Positions 12,115-23,579 of a DNA stretch of 64,000 nt are shown here, one piece after another. Both the position numbers and the translations under genes were made by a program. The notes beneath the pieces were generated by a model. It searched no databases. It was not told where the DNA came from and was given only the letters and a program-made list of their open reading frames with translations. The DNA lies in NCBI GenBank assembly GCA_015680685.1, contig MNCI01037709.1:736347-800346 (forward strand), given 5' to 3'. The number at the start of each line of letters is the position of its first letter. Positions within the stretch are counted from its first letter, which is position 1. The stretch is from Gnetum montanum (lineage: Eukaryota; Streptophyta; Gnetopsida; Gnetales; Gnetaceae).

Positions 12115-12420
12115 CTTATGCAACCCATATGATTATATGAATGTGTTACATGGGGACCTTCTCTTTTCACATATAATTAGAAAAACTTAGAGCATGTTCA
12201 CATGTGAATTTCAAGTGAAAATGAAAACTTCTTATGATATCTTGTAAAAGCAAATTTGTTTCCTCTTGAAATTGAAGTCTTTTGCCAATTTATTGTTGAT
12301 ACTCAAAGTTAAGTCATTGAGTTATTAACCTCCATAAATCTTGGCTTGTACCTATATTTCACTTATTTTAGGTTCCAACACTCCCAAAATTTAAGTCACG
12401 TGGAGGAAGTCAATTATGCT
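12115..12420 (+). pseudogene. LINE-1: 3' continuation after E9
   Basis: After the CTTAT duplication the translation reads LYECVTWGPSLFTYN, then KNLEHVHM, then NLFPLEIEVF. It fits the segment downstream of RT in plant LINEs (LYGCEVWG, a VERVQ-like helix, then G..PIEI). It is the direct sequel of WDIKRKYFCNLI at 6,915-6,943. The reading fades after about 12,320, and the downstream end of the LINE was not located. Confidence 0.75.
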
Positions 12421-13474
12421 AATAAAATAACAAATGCTACACAAGAAAATGAATGGTTGCATCAAGGAAAATTATGGCTTCAATCATGGAATATTGTAAT
12501 GGAGGATCTTTCTTAAAATAAAATTCTTAAAATAAAAGGCTCTTCCAAAAGACTATATAAGAAAAATTATTGGATAAAATGTGGTTGAACACGTCCAAGA
12601 AAAAGCATTTTTATTTAAATACTATTAAAGGATGTTTGCTATCAGTAATCAAAAGTATATATTCTCAGTTATTCCTATTCATTTAAAGAATAAAATTGCT
12701 ATGCTCTCATCATCTCCTTCTTGAGATAGGTCTTTGGATCAAGTTAATGAGAGAAGAGCATATTTTCAAATTGTGCAAACAAAGCATAGAGGATGAAAAA
12801 CATATATTTTTATTTTACCCATCTTTGCTCATATTTGAATGAATTATAACATTAACTATAATCTACTAATTATTTGTATTTAAATTGACCCTATGTACTT
12901 AGGGCATTACATCAATGATGTTTTTAAAATTTTTTAAAATATGTTGAAGCTTTGTAACTATCCAATAAATCCTTTGTGATTTCCTAGATATTTCTAGATA
13001 TAATAAAAATTCTTCCTTTCTAGTTTTTATTTCTTTATTATGGATTATTTTATATATAGACTTGTATAATACAAGAAAAATATATGCACTTTCTCATGGC
13101 ATTATTGTTGATTAGCAAAAGAACTTGATCATGGCAATTTAGTGAGATAGCCTTATATCACGAATGAAATGGGGCAAGCGAAGGGGGATTAATGCATGTA
13201 AAATAAATATCACATTAAAATGCATGGGCATCATTGGATGGGTCTGAAAAGGAGAGTTGTCCATGTCCATGTAGTAAACAAGAATCATGTAATGACAAAC
13301 ACTACACATTTGACCACTTCTTGTGTGGAAAACAATCACAATTGGATGTTGGTTATCTATGTGTTCAAATTAAAACCCATGGTGCAAGATAGTAGATCCA
13401 TTCTAGTTGCTACTTGTTGCAGACTATCAACATGTTTCATTTTATTTTTGATAAAATAATTTTTAGTTTTTAGG
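12421..13474. other. Unassigned sequence, possibly LINE tail
   Basis: AT-rich, with short frames only (for example 13,220-13,459), none resembling a known protein. It probably includes the end of the first LINE and the start of the second, but no poly(A) junction is visible. Confidence 0.4.
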
Positions 13475-13860
13475 GAAGGGGCTATGATCATATTATTGTT
13501 TTTATGCTATGGAATTAATGTTTTGCATGCTCACTATTTATCCAAATATTTTTTTCTTGTTGAAGTAGCCAATTCTAAAATGGTTAATAAATCATTAGAT
13601 CTTAAAGTTTTTATGATCAACATAATACTTTTATTGCTTAAGAATGAAAAGTGGAATTTGATTTCTATTCTTGTGATTACTCTAAAATTCCTTGTTGGAT
13701 TAAATTAGAAAATATTCCTATTATTTTTCAAAGTCTAAAGCAAAATTGTAGTAGCATTAGCATAATCCTAAAGACAAAGTCAGAAAAATTACTAGATGAT
13801 GTGTAATGTACATGTTATTTTGTAGAGATTGATTTATAGTAGAAAAAGATAGAATGAAGA
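13475..13860 (+). pseudogene. LINE-2: ORF1 (DUF4283-like) remnant
   Basis: One frame reads EFDFYSCDYSKIPCWIKLENIPIIFQSLK at about 13,658-13,740 and then TCYFVEIDL (about 13,810-13,840). It fits the plant LINE ORF1 gag-like domain, with its W(I/V)(K/R)L..IP..F phrase followed by VEIDL. Upstream codons (13,484-13,657) show a possible N-terminal part in another frame. The domain would bind LINE RNA. Assignment rests on remembered motifs and on the endonuclease downstream. Confidence 0.6.
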
Positions 13861-14329
13861 CTCAAGACTGGTAACTAGTGTTTTTTCCAAAAATGTTACA
13901 TATTATAATTTGTGAGGATGTTACAACTATTGTTGTCATGAATGCTATGTTATTGCAATTTTTTCTATTCTCAATAAAAAAAATTTCGTTAAATAAATAA
14001 ATAATAATTTTCATAAAAATACAAATAATGGGAGTTTTCAAAGGCATAAATGAAATTCTTTTAATTCTAAAGGTATTCATAAACTCTTGATATCTAAAGA
14101 GAATTCCTCTTTAGAAAAAATAAATTTTCAACAAGGACCAACAATGAAAATACTGATGCAAATGGATTTTACTTAGTGCAACATAAAACAAAAAGGCTTA
14201 CAGATACTACTTTCAATTTAAAAACCCTAAAGGTATCTCATTCTCGTTCTACTTCTCCTATTATTCCAAATGATTTTTTATGAGACAATGTTTTCACTTA
14301 TAAGGAACATAAATTATGAGACAAATGTT

Positions 14330-15160
14330 AAGCCTAAAAAATCAAGAATGGGAGTCTCTTCCCAACATTTCAATATTAGTTTTATCATGAAATGTTTAGG
14401 GCCTTTTTAATAGGTCATGAGCAAAGATTATCAGGGAGTAATTTTCAAATTTTCCTTCATCCCTAGATTTTCCTTTTCTGTAAGAAATTAACATTTCAAC
14501 TCATAATATTAGTTTTATTGATAAATGCATTTTAAAAATTGCATTGTTTTTTTTTTTACCTATTTATGAAGTTAATAAAGTAAGTGTTGCTATTCTTATT
14601 TAAAAAATTAGATTGAAAACGTTTTGAATTCTAGTTTTGACAACCTTAGAAGAGTTATTTGGATTATTTGTCATAGTGAAAAAGTAACTTTGGACTCTGT
14701 AATATTTATGCTTATAATAATTCAAAAGATTGATTAGAGGTTTGGAAATATTTTTTATCTTTCTCTAAAGTTCCTTGAATTATTGGAGGTGATTTCAATA
14801 TGGTTGAAAGTCATTTGGATAAACTTGGTGGTTTTCCTTCTAATATGTCTTTCAAAAAGAAGAAGATTGGTACAATTTCAAACAAAAATAATTTTTTTCT
14901 AATGTTAGCTTTTTATTCTCATCTTATTTAAATGAAAAGCATTATACTTAGAATAATTATCAACAATGAAATGATAGAATTTATTGTTGAACTAATAGAT
15001 TCTACATCTCCAATGTTTCCTTTTCGAAGCCTATAAAGAAAGTAGAATTGTATACATATGCTACTTTCTTAGATCATTTTCCTATTAACATTTTTCTCTT
15101 TAGAAATAATTTCTCATCTTTTTGAAAGCATGAGTTTTTTCATATGAATGCTAATATGCT
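14330..15160 (+). pseudogene. LINE-2: AP-type endonuclease domain remnant
   Basis: LSWNVRGLN-like wording near 14,380 is followed by LCNIYAYNNSKD near 14,697-14,735, then IIGGDFNMVESHLDKLGGFPSN at 14,778-14,845, and ATFLDHFPINIFLF near 15,060-15,105. This is the order of the endonuclease/phosphatase domain that nicks the target in LINEs, with the GDFN and DH motifs visible. Stops and frameshifts are present. The RT that should follow is missing because a copia LTR region begins shortly after. Confidence 0.8.
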
Positions 15161-15179
15161 CATAGGACCTAGTGGAAAA

Positions 15180-15511
15180 AATAGCTTGCTATGTGGAATA
15201 TGATGACTATATGTTCATTAAAGAATGAGATAGATCTCATTCATATAATTCCTATCTAATCCCATGTTTAGTCCATCCCCTATTAAGAAGATCCTTAAAT
15301 GAGATGATAAGTATAATCTCCATGATTTCCTACATTCAATCTTATCTCTCTAAATCTATTCTTTGGAGATCAAGGCCTCTATAATTGTAACAACACATAT
15401 TCATTATTAAGAGAATTTAAAAGAGTTTCACAAGAGTGTGTTTGTTCTAACTAAGTTCTTTATTTTCTTTTAGATTAGATCATAGATCCAAGGCCCTTTA
15501 AATTCTTCATT
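15180..15511 (+). repeat. Copia element: putative 5' LTR
   Basis: The sequence between the end of the LINE endonuclease and the copia primer site should contain the 5' LTR. A TG start is likely near 15,190 and the end lies at or just before CTTCATT. No second LTR exists in the window to confirm the borders. The end is followed directly by TGGTATCGGAG at 15,512, an initiator-Met primer site of the usual copia type (TGGTATCAGAGC). Confidence 0.55.
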
Positions 15512-17841
15512 TGGTATCGGAGTCAGTTAGTTTAGATTCTTGATAACAGATCTCTTCAATATGGTCCAAAATCATGGATCTGTATCTCTCCAAGTTTTTT
15601 CCTTTAATGGAGAGAATTATGAGCATTAGGTAACCAAGATGCAGACATTTTTTATCTCACAAGATTTGTGGAATTTTTTTGAAAATGGATTCAAGGATGT
15701 TGATCAAGCAACATTTCAAACCTTGAAGGAAGAACAAAAGAATCAAGTTAAGGAGCTTTGTAAGAAAGATACAAAAGCATTATTCATCATTCAATCTAGG
15801 TTAGATGTGGCAATCATTCCCAAAATTTTCATGCATCAAACTAGAAAAGTTGCATGGGATGCACTGGAGATTGCATACAAGGGATCATCAAGAGCTCATG
15901 TTGTCAGGTTACAAGTAGTAAGGAAATATTTTGAATCTCTGCACATGTTAGATTTAGAGAATATTGATTAATACATCTATTGATTTTAACAAGTTCAAAA
16001 TGGACTTGAAGATTGTGGAGAAATGCTTGAGGAAAGGTGTATTGTTGAAAAGATCCTTCAAAGTGTAACCAGACGACGTGATCCCATCATCGTGGCTATT
16101 GAAGAAGTAAGAGATCTCAATAAGATGATCATGGTTGAGCTCATATGAAGCTTGAGAACATACAAGTAAAGGATTACTAATTGTGATGATTCAACAACAA
16201 ATGCATTTCAAGCATAATTTTAGAGAACATCAAATCAAAATCAAAATCAACATCAAAGATCCTTAATTGGATCCTCATTTAAAGGACATGGATGTAGCTA
16301 TGACAGATCTAGAGGTTGTGGTCATGGAAGATCAAATCAATCAAAGGAAGGTAAGTATCATGATTTCTATGGTACCAACACCCACAATCCTCCAGAATGT
16401 TGGTCTAGAAAGAAGTATGAAAAAACAAAGATAAAGCAAAAATTGTAGAACATGAAGATCAGCAAAAGGATTAACAAAAATGTAAGCAATTATTTTACAT
16501 TGAAAAGGAGAAAGATCAACTCCTAATCTCTACAAAGGTATCAGATGCTAGCAACAACAACACTATTTGGTATGTTGATAGTGGATGCAACAATCACATG
16601 ACAAGGAATAAGAAATCATTCTCAAGTTTAGAAAAATATGATGAAAAGGTAGCTATAGGTAATGGAAAGAAGCTAACCATTACCAAGATTGGATCGCTTG
16701 CCTTGACAACAACTCAAGGTAACAAATATGTTATTTCCTAGATCTATTTTGTTCAGAATCTTTCAAAGAATTTATTAAGTGTGGGGTCATTATGTTGCAA
16801 TGGGTATTATGTTAAATTTGTAAAAGATGTTTGTAAAATCTCTAAGGTTGAGGATGATAAAGGTATTTTCATTATCCCTATGAGTAAGAATCAAATGTAC
16901 AAGTTGCAAATGCAAAAGGATGTTCATTATCTCATTATCATTGAAGACATAGCATGGTTATGGCATGCTTGGTTAGGACATGTCAACTTTGGCTCAATGG
17001 ACTGCATGCAAAAAGGAGAAATTGTAATAGGTATGTCAAAATTTTCTAGCATATGTCAACTAGGAAAAATTACAAGATTGCCATTTCTTAGGAAAGAACA
17101 TAGATCTCAAGGAAAATTAGATATAGTTCATATGGATTTATGTGATCACATGCAAACATTGAGCCTAGGTAAAAGCTAATATATGTTGATAATAGTGGAT
17201 GATTTTTCAAGATTTTTTTGGGGATATTTTCTTAAATTAAAGATCAAACATGGGGCATTTTTAAAGAATTCAAGGTGGAAGTAGAAAAAAAAAGTGAAAA
17301 TACAATTAAAAAATTCAAAAAAATTGTGGTGATGAATTTTTATCAAAAGAATTTGATGAGTTTTGCAAGAAAAATTGGATAATTCATCAAACCACCACAT
17401 CATTTACACCATAACAAAATGAAATAGCAAAAAGGAAAAATCAGACTATAGTTAAAATGGCCAGGTGTTTACTTCAAATGTTAGGCCTAGATACTACGTT
17501 TAGGCAAAAGCTTATGCAACAATAATTTATATTTTAAATCAGGTGCCATCAAGATTAATTCAAGATAAAACACCATATGAATTATGGTATGGCTATTCTT
17601 CAAATGTTTCTCATTTAAAAGTCTTTGGATCTCCTTGCTATGTGCAAATCCCTACACAAAATCGGCAAAAATTAGGTATCAAAGCAAATCCATGTATTTT
17701 CCTTGCCTATGCCACAAATTCCAAAGCTTATAAATGTTATGATGAAGAGAATAAAAAGGTGATAGACTCATGCGATCTAATAGTTTTTGAAAGGAAGAAA
17801 AATAATATTTAATTTGCAGGAAACCACACATGTTATACCAA
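15512..17841 (+). pseudogene. Ty1/copia gag, protease and integrase remnant
   Basis: Gag starts at 15,561 (MVQNHGSVSLQVFSFNGENY) with a UBN2-type core to about 16,180 and a decayed zinc knuckle near 16,370. The protease reads WYVDSGCNNHM at about 16,568-16,600, with the active DSG kept. The pre-integrase segment WHAWLGHVNFGSM is at 16,960-17,002. The integrase core has VHMDLCDHM (17,130) and VDDFSRFFWGYF (17,190-17,225). Near 17,420 the expected catalytic Glu codon is Lys (IAKRKN). The C-terminal part (LWYGYSSNVSHLKVFGSPCYV) continues to about 17,811. RT and RNase H are missing because the minus-strand LTR of E5 starts at 17,842. Several stops; not functional. Confidence 0.9.
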
Positions 17842-18631
17842 TGATGAGTGGCGAGGTACCCCTACACTCAACCATACGAATACGAGCGTTTCCACATGCG
17901 ATCCGGTCGAACTCCGTAGATGGACTAGTTGTGGCACCTAGATTCTTCCCACCTAGACTAGTTATTAGCTTTGTCACGTATGGTTTAGTCCAGAGTGAGG
18001 TGTATGATGTGTTTCTAATTCTAATGCTACTCCTAAAGGTAGTGGGAAATAATATTAAATTAACTAATCTAGCAGATAGAGGGTAAGAGAATCTAATCTA
18101 GCCTAAGTGCGATGAGCAGCCGATTCCTTGATCATTCGTACACATCTTGGACCTCATGCACGACTACCACTAGGATTACCAAGCACAGATCCTAGGTACG
18201 CCACTGGGATACCAAGTAGTCACACTTAAATGCTCGTAATCGAGTCGTACTCATTCCGTGTTCTAGGAGTTTAAGGGGGAGACAGAAAATAATAAATAAC
18301 AATTAAATAAAAAAATAAAAAAATAACAAAGTGAATGCTGCAATGATGAAGTAATCACGATCTTTATTAACAATCATGTGCATGTCCAAGTACGTCACAC
18401 TTGAATAAAGAATGTCGTACAATTACATTCACCACACTGCGGGCAGACACTGGAAAAATAATCTAACTCTGGAGGGATCAAACTGCCAGAGTTTCACTAC
18501 AATCTAAACTAATTCCCAAACAAGGTAGAGCCGTTTCTTATTTATAGACATTACGGCAGACTGCGATATCGCGTACACGATATCGCAGGGAAGACATGAT
18601 ATCGCGACGGACGCGATATTGTGTCCCATCA
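17842..18631 (-). repeat. E5: 3' LTR
   Basis: Read on the minus strand it starts TGATGGGACACAATATCGCG after the tract GTGGGGATA and ends CGCCACTCATCA. U3 carries two palindromic GATATCGC units, including a 26-base near-palindrome near 18,563-18,588, and the TATA box CTATAAATAAG near 18,537-18,547. Length 790 bp. It aligns with the E3 LTR throughout (the ends TACCTCGCC.CT.ATCA are almost identical). Confidence 0.93.
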
Positions 18632-18796
18632 TATCCCCACGACTGAATAGAAACTCGTCCTCAAGTTACAAAGAGAACAAGCTCTATTGATTACAAAGTA
18701 GATAGGTATGGGATTATTAACTGGGAAAACAAAAAATGAAATGATGCTGTAGTGTGGGAAGACACAACACAGAAAAATACTACAACTACAAAAAAT

Positions 18797-21561
18797 GGAA
18801 CTGATGTAGTTCCTGGTGGCGGTGGCTCCTCCATAGGTGCTTTCCCTTTGTAATGTGCTCCAGGCTTGGAAGCTTGATGGCGTTGAAGTATGGCCTGGAG
18901 CTTCTCCTCTTCGGTCCAAGGATCTTGTGTTGTCCATGCGAGTGTTCTGATGTTTGATGGAGTCGGCACCTCCCATAGATAGGGTAGTTGGAGGAACATC
19001 TGGTTGGCTTTGACATACCACGCCACGAACACCCATCATTCCTCTTCATAGGCTCTAGCTTTATCCTTGTATTCATGAAGATCTGTTAGCCATCAAGCCA
19101 AGTCGGTTGCAACGTCTTTCTATCCTTTGTAGCTTGCTTTTACCACCTCAAGTTCAAAATTTGCAACATCCAATTTTTCAACTAGCTTCTTGCATTCTGC
19201 AAATTCTTCTTCATATTTGAGATGGGTGGAAGCTACCTGCTGCTTGAGCTCTATTCTCGAGTGTCTTGCTATTAACATGGCAAGGTTGGCATATCTGAGG
19301 TTTGTCAACTCTATGTATTCTGTCAAGTCCTGGATCTGCAGGTTTTGGTTCTTAACTTCTGCTAGGTGGGCGAAGGCGTAGGTGTCCAATATGGCCCTCC
19401 AATTAGTGTGTTGAGCACTGATAGTGTTTATTTGAGCCTTGGCCATATGAATCTCCTTCTCTAGGATTTTTTTATACATCCCCACCTGATCATGGAAATG
19501 CTCCTTTAGCTTCTCGTGTCGTTTAGCCTCATTCTGCCATGCGCTTATCTCTATTGTTGATTTTTATCGAATAGCACATACCTCCTCCATTGAGAAGGTT
19601 CGGTTTTCTCTGGCTAAATGGCTTACATCTCGGTTGACCCGAATGAATTGTTCTCGTAGCTGATGAAAGTGTTCATCGAGAACATTCTTTTGCTTCTCTA
19701 CAGAGGTCAACCATAGGTTATCTGCAACCAACTGCTTATTCTCTTCTTCTAAGGCCTTGAGAGCCTTAAGATGCACATGAGTTTGCTCCTGTGATGCAGA
19801 GGCATCCCAAACAGCCGTCTCCTTTTCGCCTACCACCTTATTCTCTGCTATTAATTTTGTTAGCTGCTTCGTTCTAAAATTTTCTAGCTGTTCTGCGGGA
19901 ACAAATTGTAGAGGATCTCGCTATGCTACTTGTAAGGCCACGAGCTGCTCTTGTAATTTCTACACTTCCACTTCAGCATGCTCGACCCTCACTTCAGATA
20001 TGACCAGCTTCCCCTTTGTGGAAATGAGGTTTGATGGAATTGTTGTTACATCCTGGGGGATGTCAAACAGAGACGTCAAAACTTGTCTTGTTTGAAGCAA
20101 TCTGTCCAGTGCATCCTCATGTTCTGCAGGAGTCATTGAGGTTTCGGCCAAAGTTTGAGCATCTTGTGCTCCTGTAAGATTTGCCGGTGGCATAATAGGT
20201 ACATTGAAAGATTCCTTGATGTGATCTGTGACCACATTTACAGCTCCCGCGGCATTCTGGTGTTGCATGACCACCATAGTGGCCCTTTCACCAGTCTCTA
20301 ACTGCACTTGAAAAGATGTCGTGTTTCCTGAGATCTGTTGTGACCATCTGCTTTCCCCTCCTCCTGTTTGAATTGAGACTTCACCCCTTATGTGAGCAAG
20401 AGAAATTGTAGGTTGAATGACATCGTCAAAGATGCAGAAGAGGCTTGTGTCATCATGACTTTTCCAACTAACCATCTCAGCGATGGCCCGAAGATGGCTC
20501 ATCGATGGTCTATAGTCTTGTGGCGGCAGCAGATCCTAGCTTGTGCTAGGCCCTGCTTCCTGTTATTCACTAGGACTTGTGGTTGGAGGTTAACTGATTC
20601 CAACCACCTATTCTTCTTCTTGTTCGGGTCTCAGCTCTTCGCTAGTGCTCTTTCTTGGAGTCGGCGCCTTTAATAATTCAGCATAAAAAGCATTCTAAGC
20701 TTTTCGAAGGACGTCATTAGTGTACCCCTGAATACCAGCCCGTTGACACAGTTTTCTGATAAGATAGGGAAAGGGCAGTGTCATCTTCCCTGACTTCTAT
20801 TCTTCAAATCGCCTTAGGATCTCCTCCAAATATAGATGGGAAAGTTTAGCGTCAATCTTTCCCATCAACATTGCACATCCTCTAGCTGCATACGTGGATA
20901 TTCTTTTCAAGCCTTTTGTGGGAAAGAGGTGATAGGTTCTAATTTTGAAATAAACTCTCTCTTCCGTCATTAATTCTCCAAATGCTTTGTCCCTGCCATA
21001 AGCCTTCTCTAACCAATCCTTTTGCACATCAGGGTCTGAACGGGTAGATAATCGAGCAACATGAGGCCCTGTGTTCAGAAGGTTTAACACTTCTGAAATA
21101 GCATGTGTAGAGAAATCAACTGTCAAACCACAAATGTTAACCGTGGTGCCTTGTTCCCTATTCTGCCAGAACTAGTACGTTTCACCTAAGTACTAGGCAT
21201 CACTTTCAGAGAGGACAGGCCATAAGGGAGACCCTTTGAGGTGATCCCTAACAGCCTCAGGAGCGAACTCTACAAAAGATTCAAAGTTTAGCTCCACAAT
21301 CACCATAGCAAATGTGGACTTCTCATGGATAGCCTGAACACACTCTGGGGACAACGTGAGTTGTTGTCTCGATTTAGGCACAACAACAACACCTCTTTTT
21401 GCCTACCCAGACCATCTGGTAGGAGGTTCTTCTTGATGGATGCTGAATGATTGCACCTCCTATTCTGTATGTTGTTCGGCAGGGCCTTGTCTTCCACCTC
21501 TCCGAGATTGTTTCGCTCCACCTTGAACAGGACCCTCCGGTTGTGCACATTTCGGGGCCAT
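18797..21561 (-). pseudogene. E5: third ORF, plant-transposon-type domain plus coiled coils
   Basis: A single frame of about 920 codons runs from ATG at 21,561 with some sixteen stops and no evident frameshift. The N-terminus is MAPKCAQPEGP. Residues about 80-245 (VIVELNFESFVEF, VDFSTHAISEVLN, YHLFPTKGLKRISTYAARGCAMLMGK, LPFPYLIRKLC) resemble the putative plant transposon domain called Transposase_32 in Pfam; I could not run the search. A Ser/Pro/Gln-rich linker follows, then long heptad-rich coiled coils (about residues 510-820), then EEKLQAILQRHQ and GKAPMEEPPPPGT. The stop just after GT, present in the other copies, seems deleted here, so the frame runs on to 18,691. There is no signal peptide or membrane segment. 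Homologues: 45,971-48,754, 49,842-51,039, 58,440-58,625 and 60,488-63,227. Function unknown. Confidence 0.8.
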
Positions 21562-22030
21562 TTTGCAATCACACGAATCAAGCGTTAGTAAGGTTGTTTT
21601 TAAAGTTAAGTGATACTTGACTGCTTATCTTAATTAAAGATCTTATGTTATAATGTGTGATCATGCCCAAAAGTTATAATAATGGGTCTTGTGACTTAGG
21701 TGGTTTTCATTTTAATCTCCCAATGTACCTAAGGTCATATGATTTTTGGCATAATTATTCTAAGTGTCAGTGTTAATTATCCTAATTGATGTCCTTTGGG
21801 CAATGATAAATTTCAAAAAAGTTAGGCACTTTTCGGCAAGTGTCTCTCCCCCATGAATAAATTGAACACTCCGGGTTCAAGTAGGTTCAAACGGAATGAA
21901 AATTGGAGCACCAGTGAGCGAGATATGAGTGAAAAAGCAAGGGTCACGCAATCGCAAGTTGTAGAGAAAAATTTCAAAAACTCCCCTCGCATGAATGGCA
22001 AAATGATGCTAAGTGTTGCAGCGGGGGTTC
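21562..22030 (-). other. E5: leader between internal promoter and third ORF
   Basis: Transcribed leader inferred from its position below a TATA box. It aligns with the leaders of E10 and E6, including a CATGGGGGAGAG motif near 21,843-21,855. The intron ends seen in E6 and E10 are lost here: the donor position reads GATAAT instead of GTAAGT, and the bases before the ATG read TTGCAAA instead of TGCAG. Confidence 0.6.
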
Positions 22031-22135
22031 CTATTTATAGGTAAATAGGACACGATATCACGTACGGTACATCACATACGCGATATCACGTGGGACACGA
22101 TATCTTGTCCCTAGTGATGTGAGACACATGAAAAA
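22031..22135 (-). promoter_or_regulatory. E5: internal LTR-like promoter of the third ORF
   Basis: Read on the minus strand, several GATATC words in palindromic pairs (about 22,053-22,113) precede a TATA box CTATAAATAG (22,040-22,031). U3 of this element's own LTR has the same arrangement with the same motif: GATATC pairs then CTATAAATAAG. It is not an LTR, because no TG..CA borders and no U5 follow; a leader and the third ORF follow instead. Promoter activity is inferred. Confidence 0.65.
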
Positions 22136-23575
22136 TACTAAATTTTTAATGATTTTCTTGAAATTAATGTTGTAAATTGAGGACATGGGAAAGTATTAAG
22201 ATATCCTAGGGTAATTTCATTGATTCAAAAGGCACTCTTAATGATAATGATGTGAACTTTAGTAATAAAAATTTGACAGTTACGAAAAAAGGAAATGTAA
22301 TGGTACATTGGAACATTAAAATTTAGAGGAATAATAGTAGTTAAAGAAAATAAATTGAAAAATTAAGTTGAGGGTAAGAAATTGCATGTTTGAGCTAGAG
22401 AATTAGTGAAGATTATGAAAAAGTACACAAGTGGATCCTCCCCAAAGCGAGTTTCAACCTATTATGCCCTTGTGTAACCACACTTAAAGTGTCTGTGGGC
22501 ACAAGAAGGGTTAAAGGTAATCCACACTAACTCCACAAAACACACACATGTAAATATCATCGGACTGAGATGAAAATTCTATGCTACACAGGACACGAGC
22601 TACAATTACACGAACAGTGAGATGAGACGAAGTGTAGAAAGGGATCGTAGAGATTGGGACATGAGGTAACCAACCCAAAGCATAGTGAATCCTGTGTGTA
22701 AAGCATGATTAATATGTCATTAACCCATCATTCCAAGATTAGCACCAAGTCCATTCCTCTAATCAGTGACATTGCATTGTGTCATCCCATGATGAACAAC
22801 TATGAGAGTACCATAACAACAAGGCGTACGATCACTTGGCGTTGAGTTCAAGGGAGGAGTGACTTTTGTTTTATGGCACTTTGTTTTTCTTCTTTCGTTT
22901 TTCTTTTTGAAACTGAATCCAGAGAAGCCGCCAACCTTCAGGCATGGGTGCATGTCTTTCCAATGAGACCCCCTAGAACAGCCTTTGATTTTTGAGTGCC
23001 CTTTTGATTACTCTTACTCCCATTTTTATTAGATCTACAAGGATCTTAGTACAACCACGTTGCATGATAACTCCCACAGACGTCACCAAAGAGAATCCGC
23101 AAATTCCCTTGATGTCACACCCTAATCATTCCCTCTTGGTCCATCCTTCTTCATTCTGGGTACAATGAACACAAAATTAATTTTAAGTTTAAAAATTTCA
23201 AGTATATCACTGTACCCTCAGACAGAACCTCTTATTTGTAGAGTGGATGAGTGGGTGTAATGGACTCACTGTTCCCAATAATTGATCACTCATGACTTAA
23301 TAACATAGAACACACCTCAACCAACGATCCACATGAGTGTTTTATTCATAGATAAGATTACTTACAAAAATGTAAAAAGACAAAAACACAAAAAGATAAA
23401 AAGATAAAACAAAAAGTTGAAAAATGAAAAACTGGAAAACAAAAAGTTGTAAAATTAAAGAAAATGAAAAATATTTATTAATCTTGCTTGTTAGTAAAAT
23501 GGGGGATATCCCCCATAACTAATCAGTTGAGTATGACAAGGATTAATAAATGAAGGATGAGGATCCTTGCATGTT
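22136..23575 (-). other. E5: 3' noncoding region
   Basis: Homologous, on the minus strand, to the post-pol regions of E1, E6 and E8. It has the T-rich tract (23,480-23,340), one CATG-N4-CATG module (22,967-22,931: GGAAAGACATG..CCATGCCTGAAGG) and the stem-loop TACACAAG/CTTGTGTA (22,476-22,424). No coding frame is supported. Confidence 0.75.
22424..22476 (-). other. Conserved stem-loop, E5 copy
   Basis: On the minus strand TACACAAG pairs with CTTGTGTA across a 37-nt loop ending CTTTGGGGAGGATCCA. Two base pairs differ from the E1 copy and one from the E6 copy, each with pairing preserved. Confidence 0.7.
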
Positions 23576-23579
23576 GAAA

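Larger units (their letters stand above)
6944..12119 (+). mobile_element. E9: gag-only Athila-like LTR element with 5-bp target duplication
   Basis: The element lies between CTTAT at 6,944-6,948 and CTTAT at 12,115-12,119. Its two LTRs (6,949-7,794 and 11,296-12,114) enclose only a primer site and a gag remnant interrupted by a solo LTR. There is no protease, RT or integrase. The LINE reading frame resumes immediately after the duplicated target, which independently supports the boundaries. By eye the two LTRs differ at very roughly one site in five, so the insertion is old. The 3' LTR lacks the first bases of U3 and has no polypurine tract before it, which suggests that one deletion removed pol, the tract and the LTR start after insertion. 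Confidence 0.88.

Noticed and set aside
17837-17855. TTGGTATAAC after the E5 LTR as a primer-binding site
   Set aside because: It lies outside the 3' LTR and belongs to the copia remnant; only the first four bases match the family site.
18540-18640. GATATCGC repeats as a satellite or CRISPR-like array
   Set aside because: They occur in pairs at a fixed place upstream of TATA in LTRs and internal promoters, with no regular spacers or long array.
18629-19039. Alternative minus-strand frames of 136 and 96 codons
   Set aside because: Shadows of the third ORF of E5, whose frame is fixed by homology with E6 and E10.
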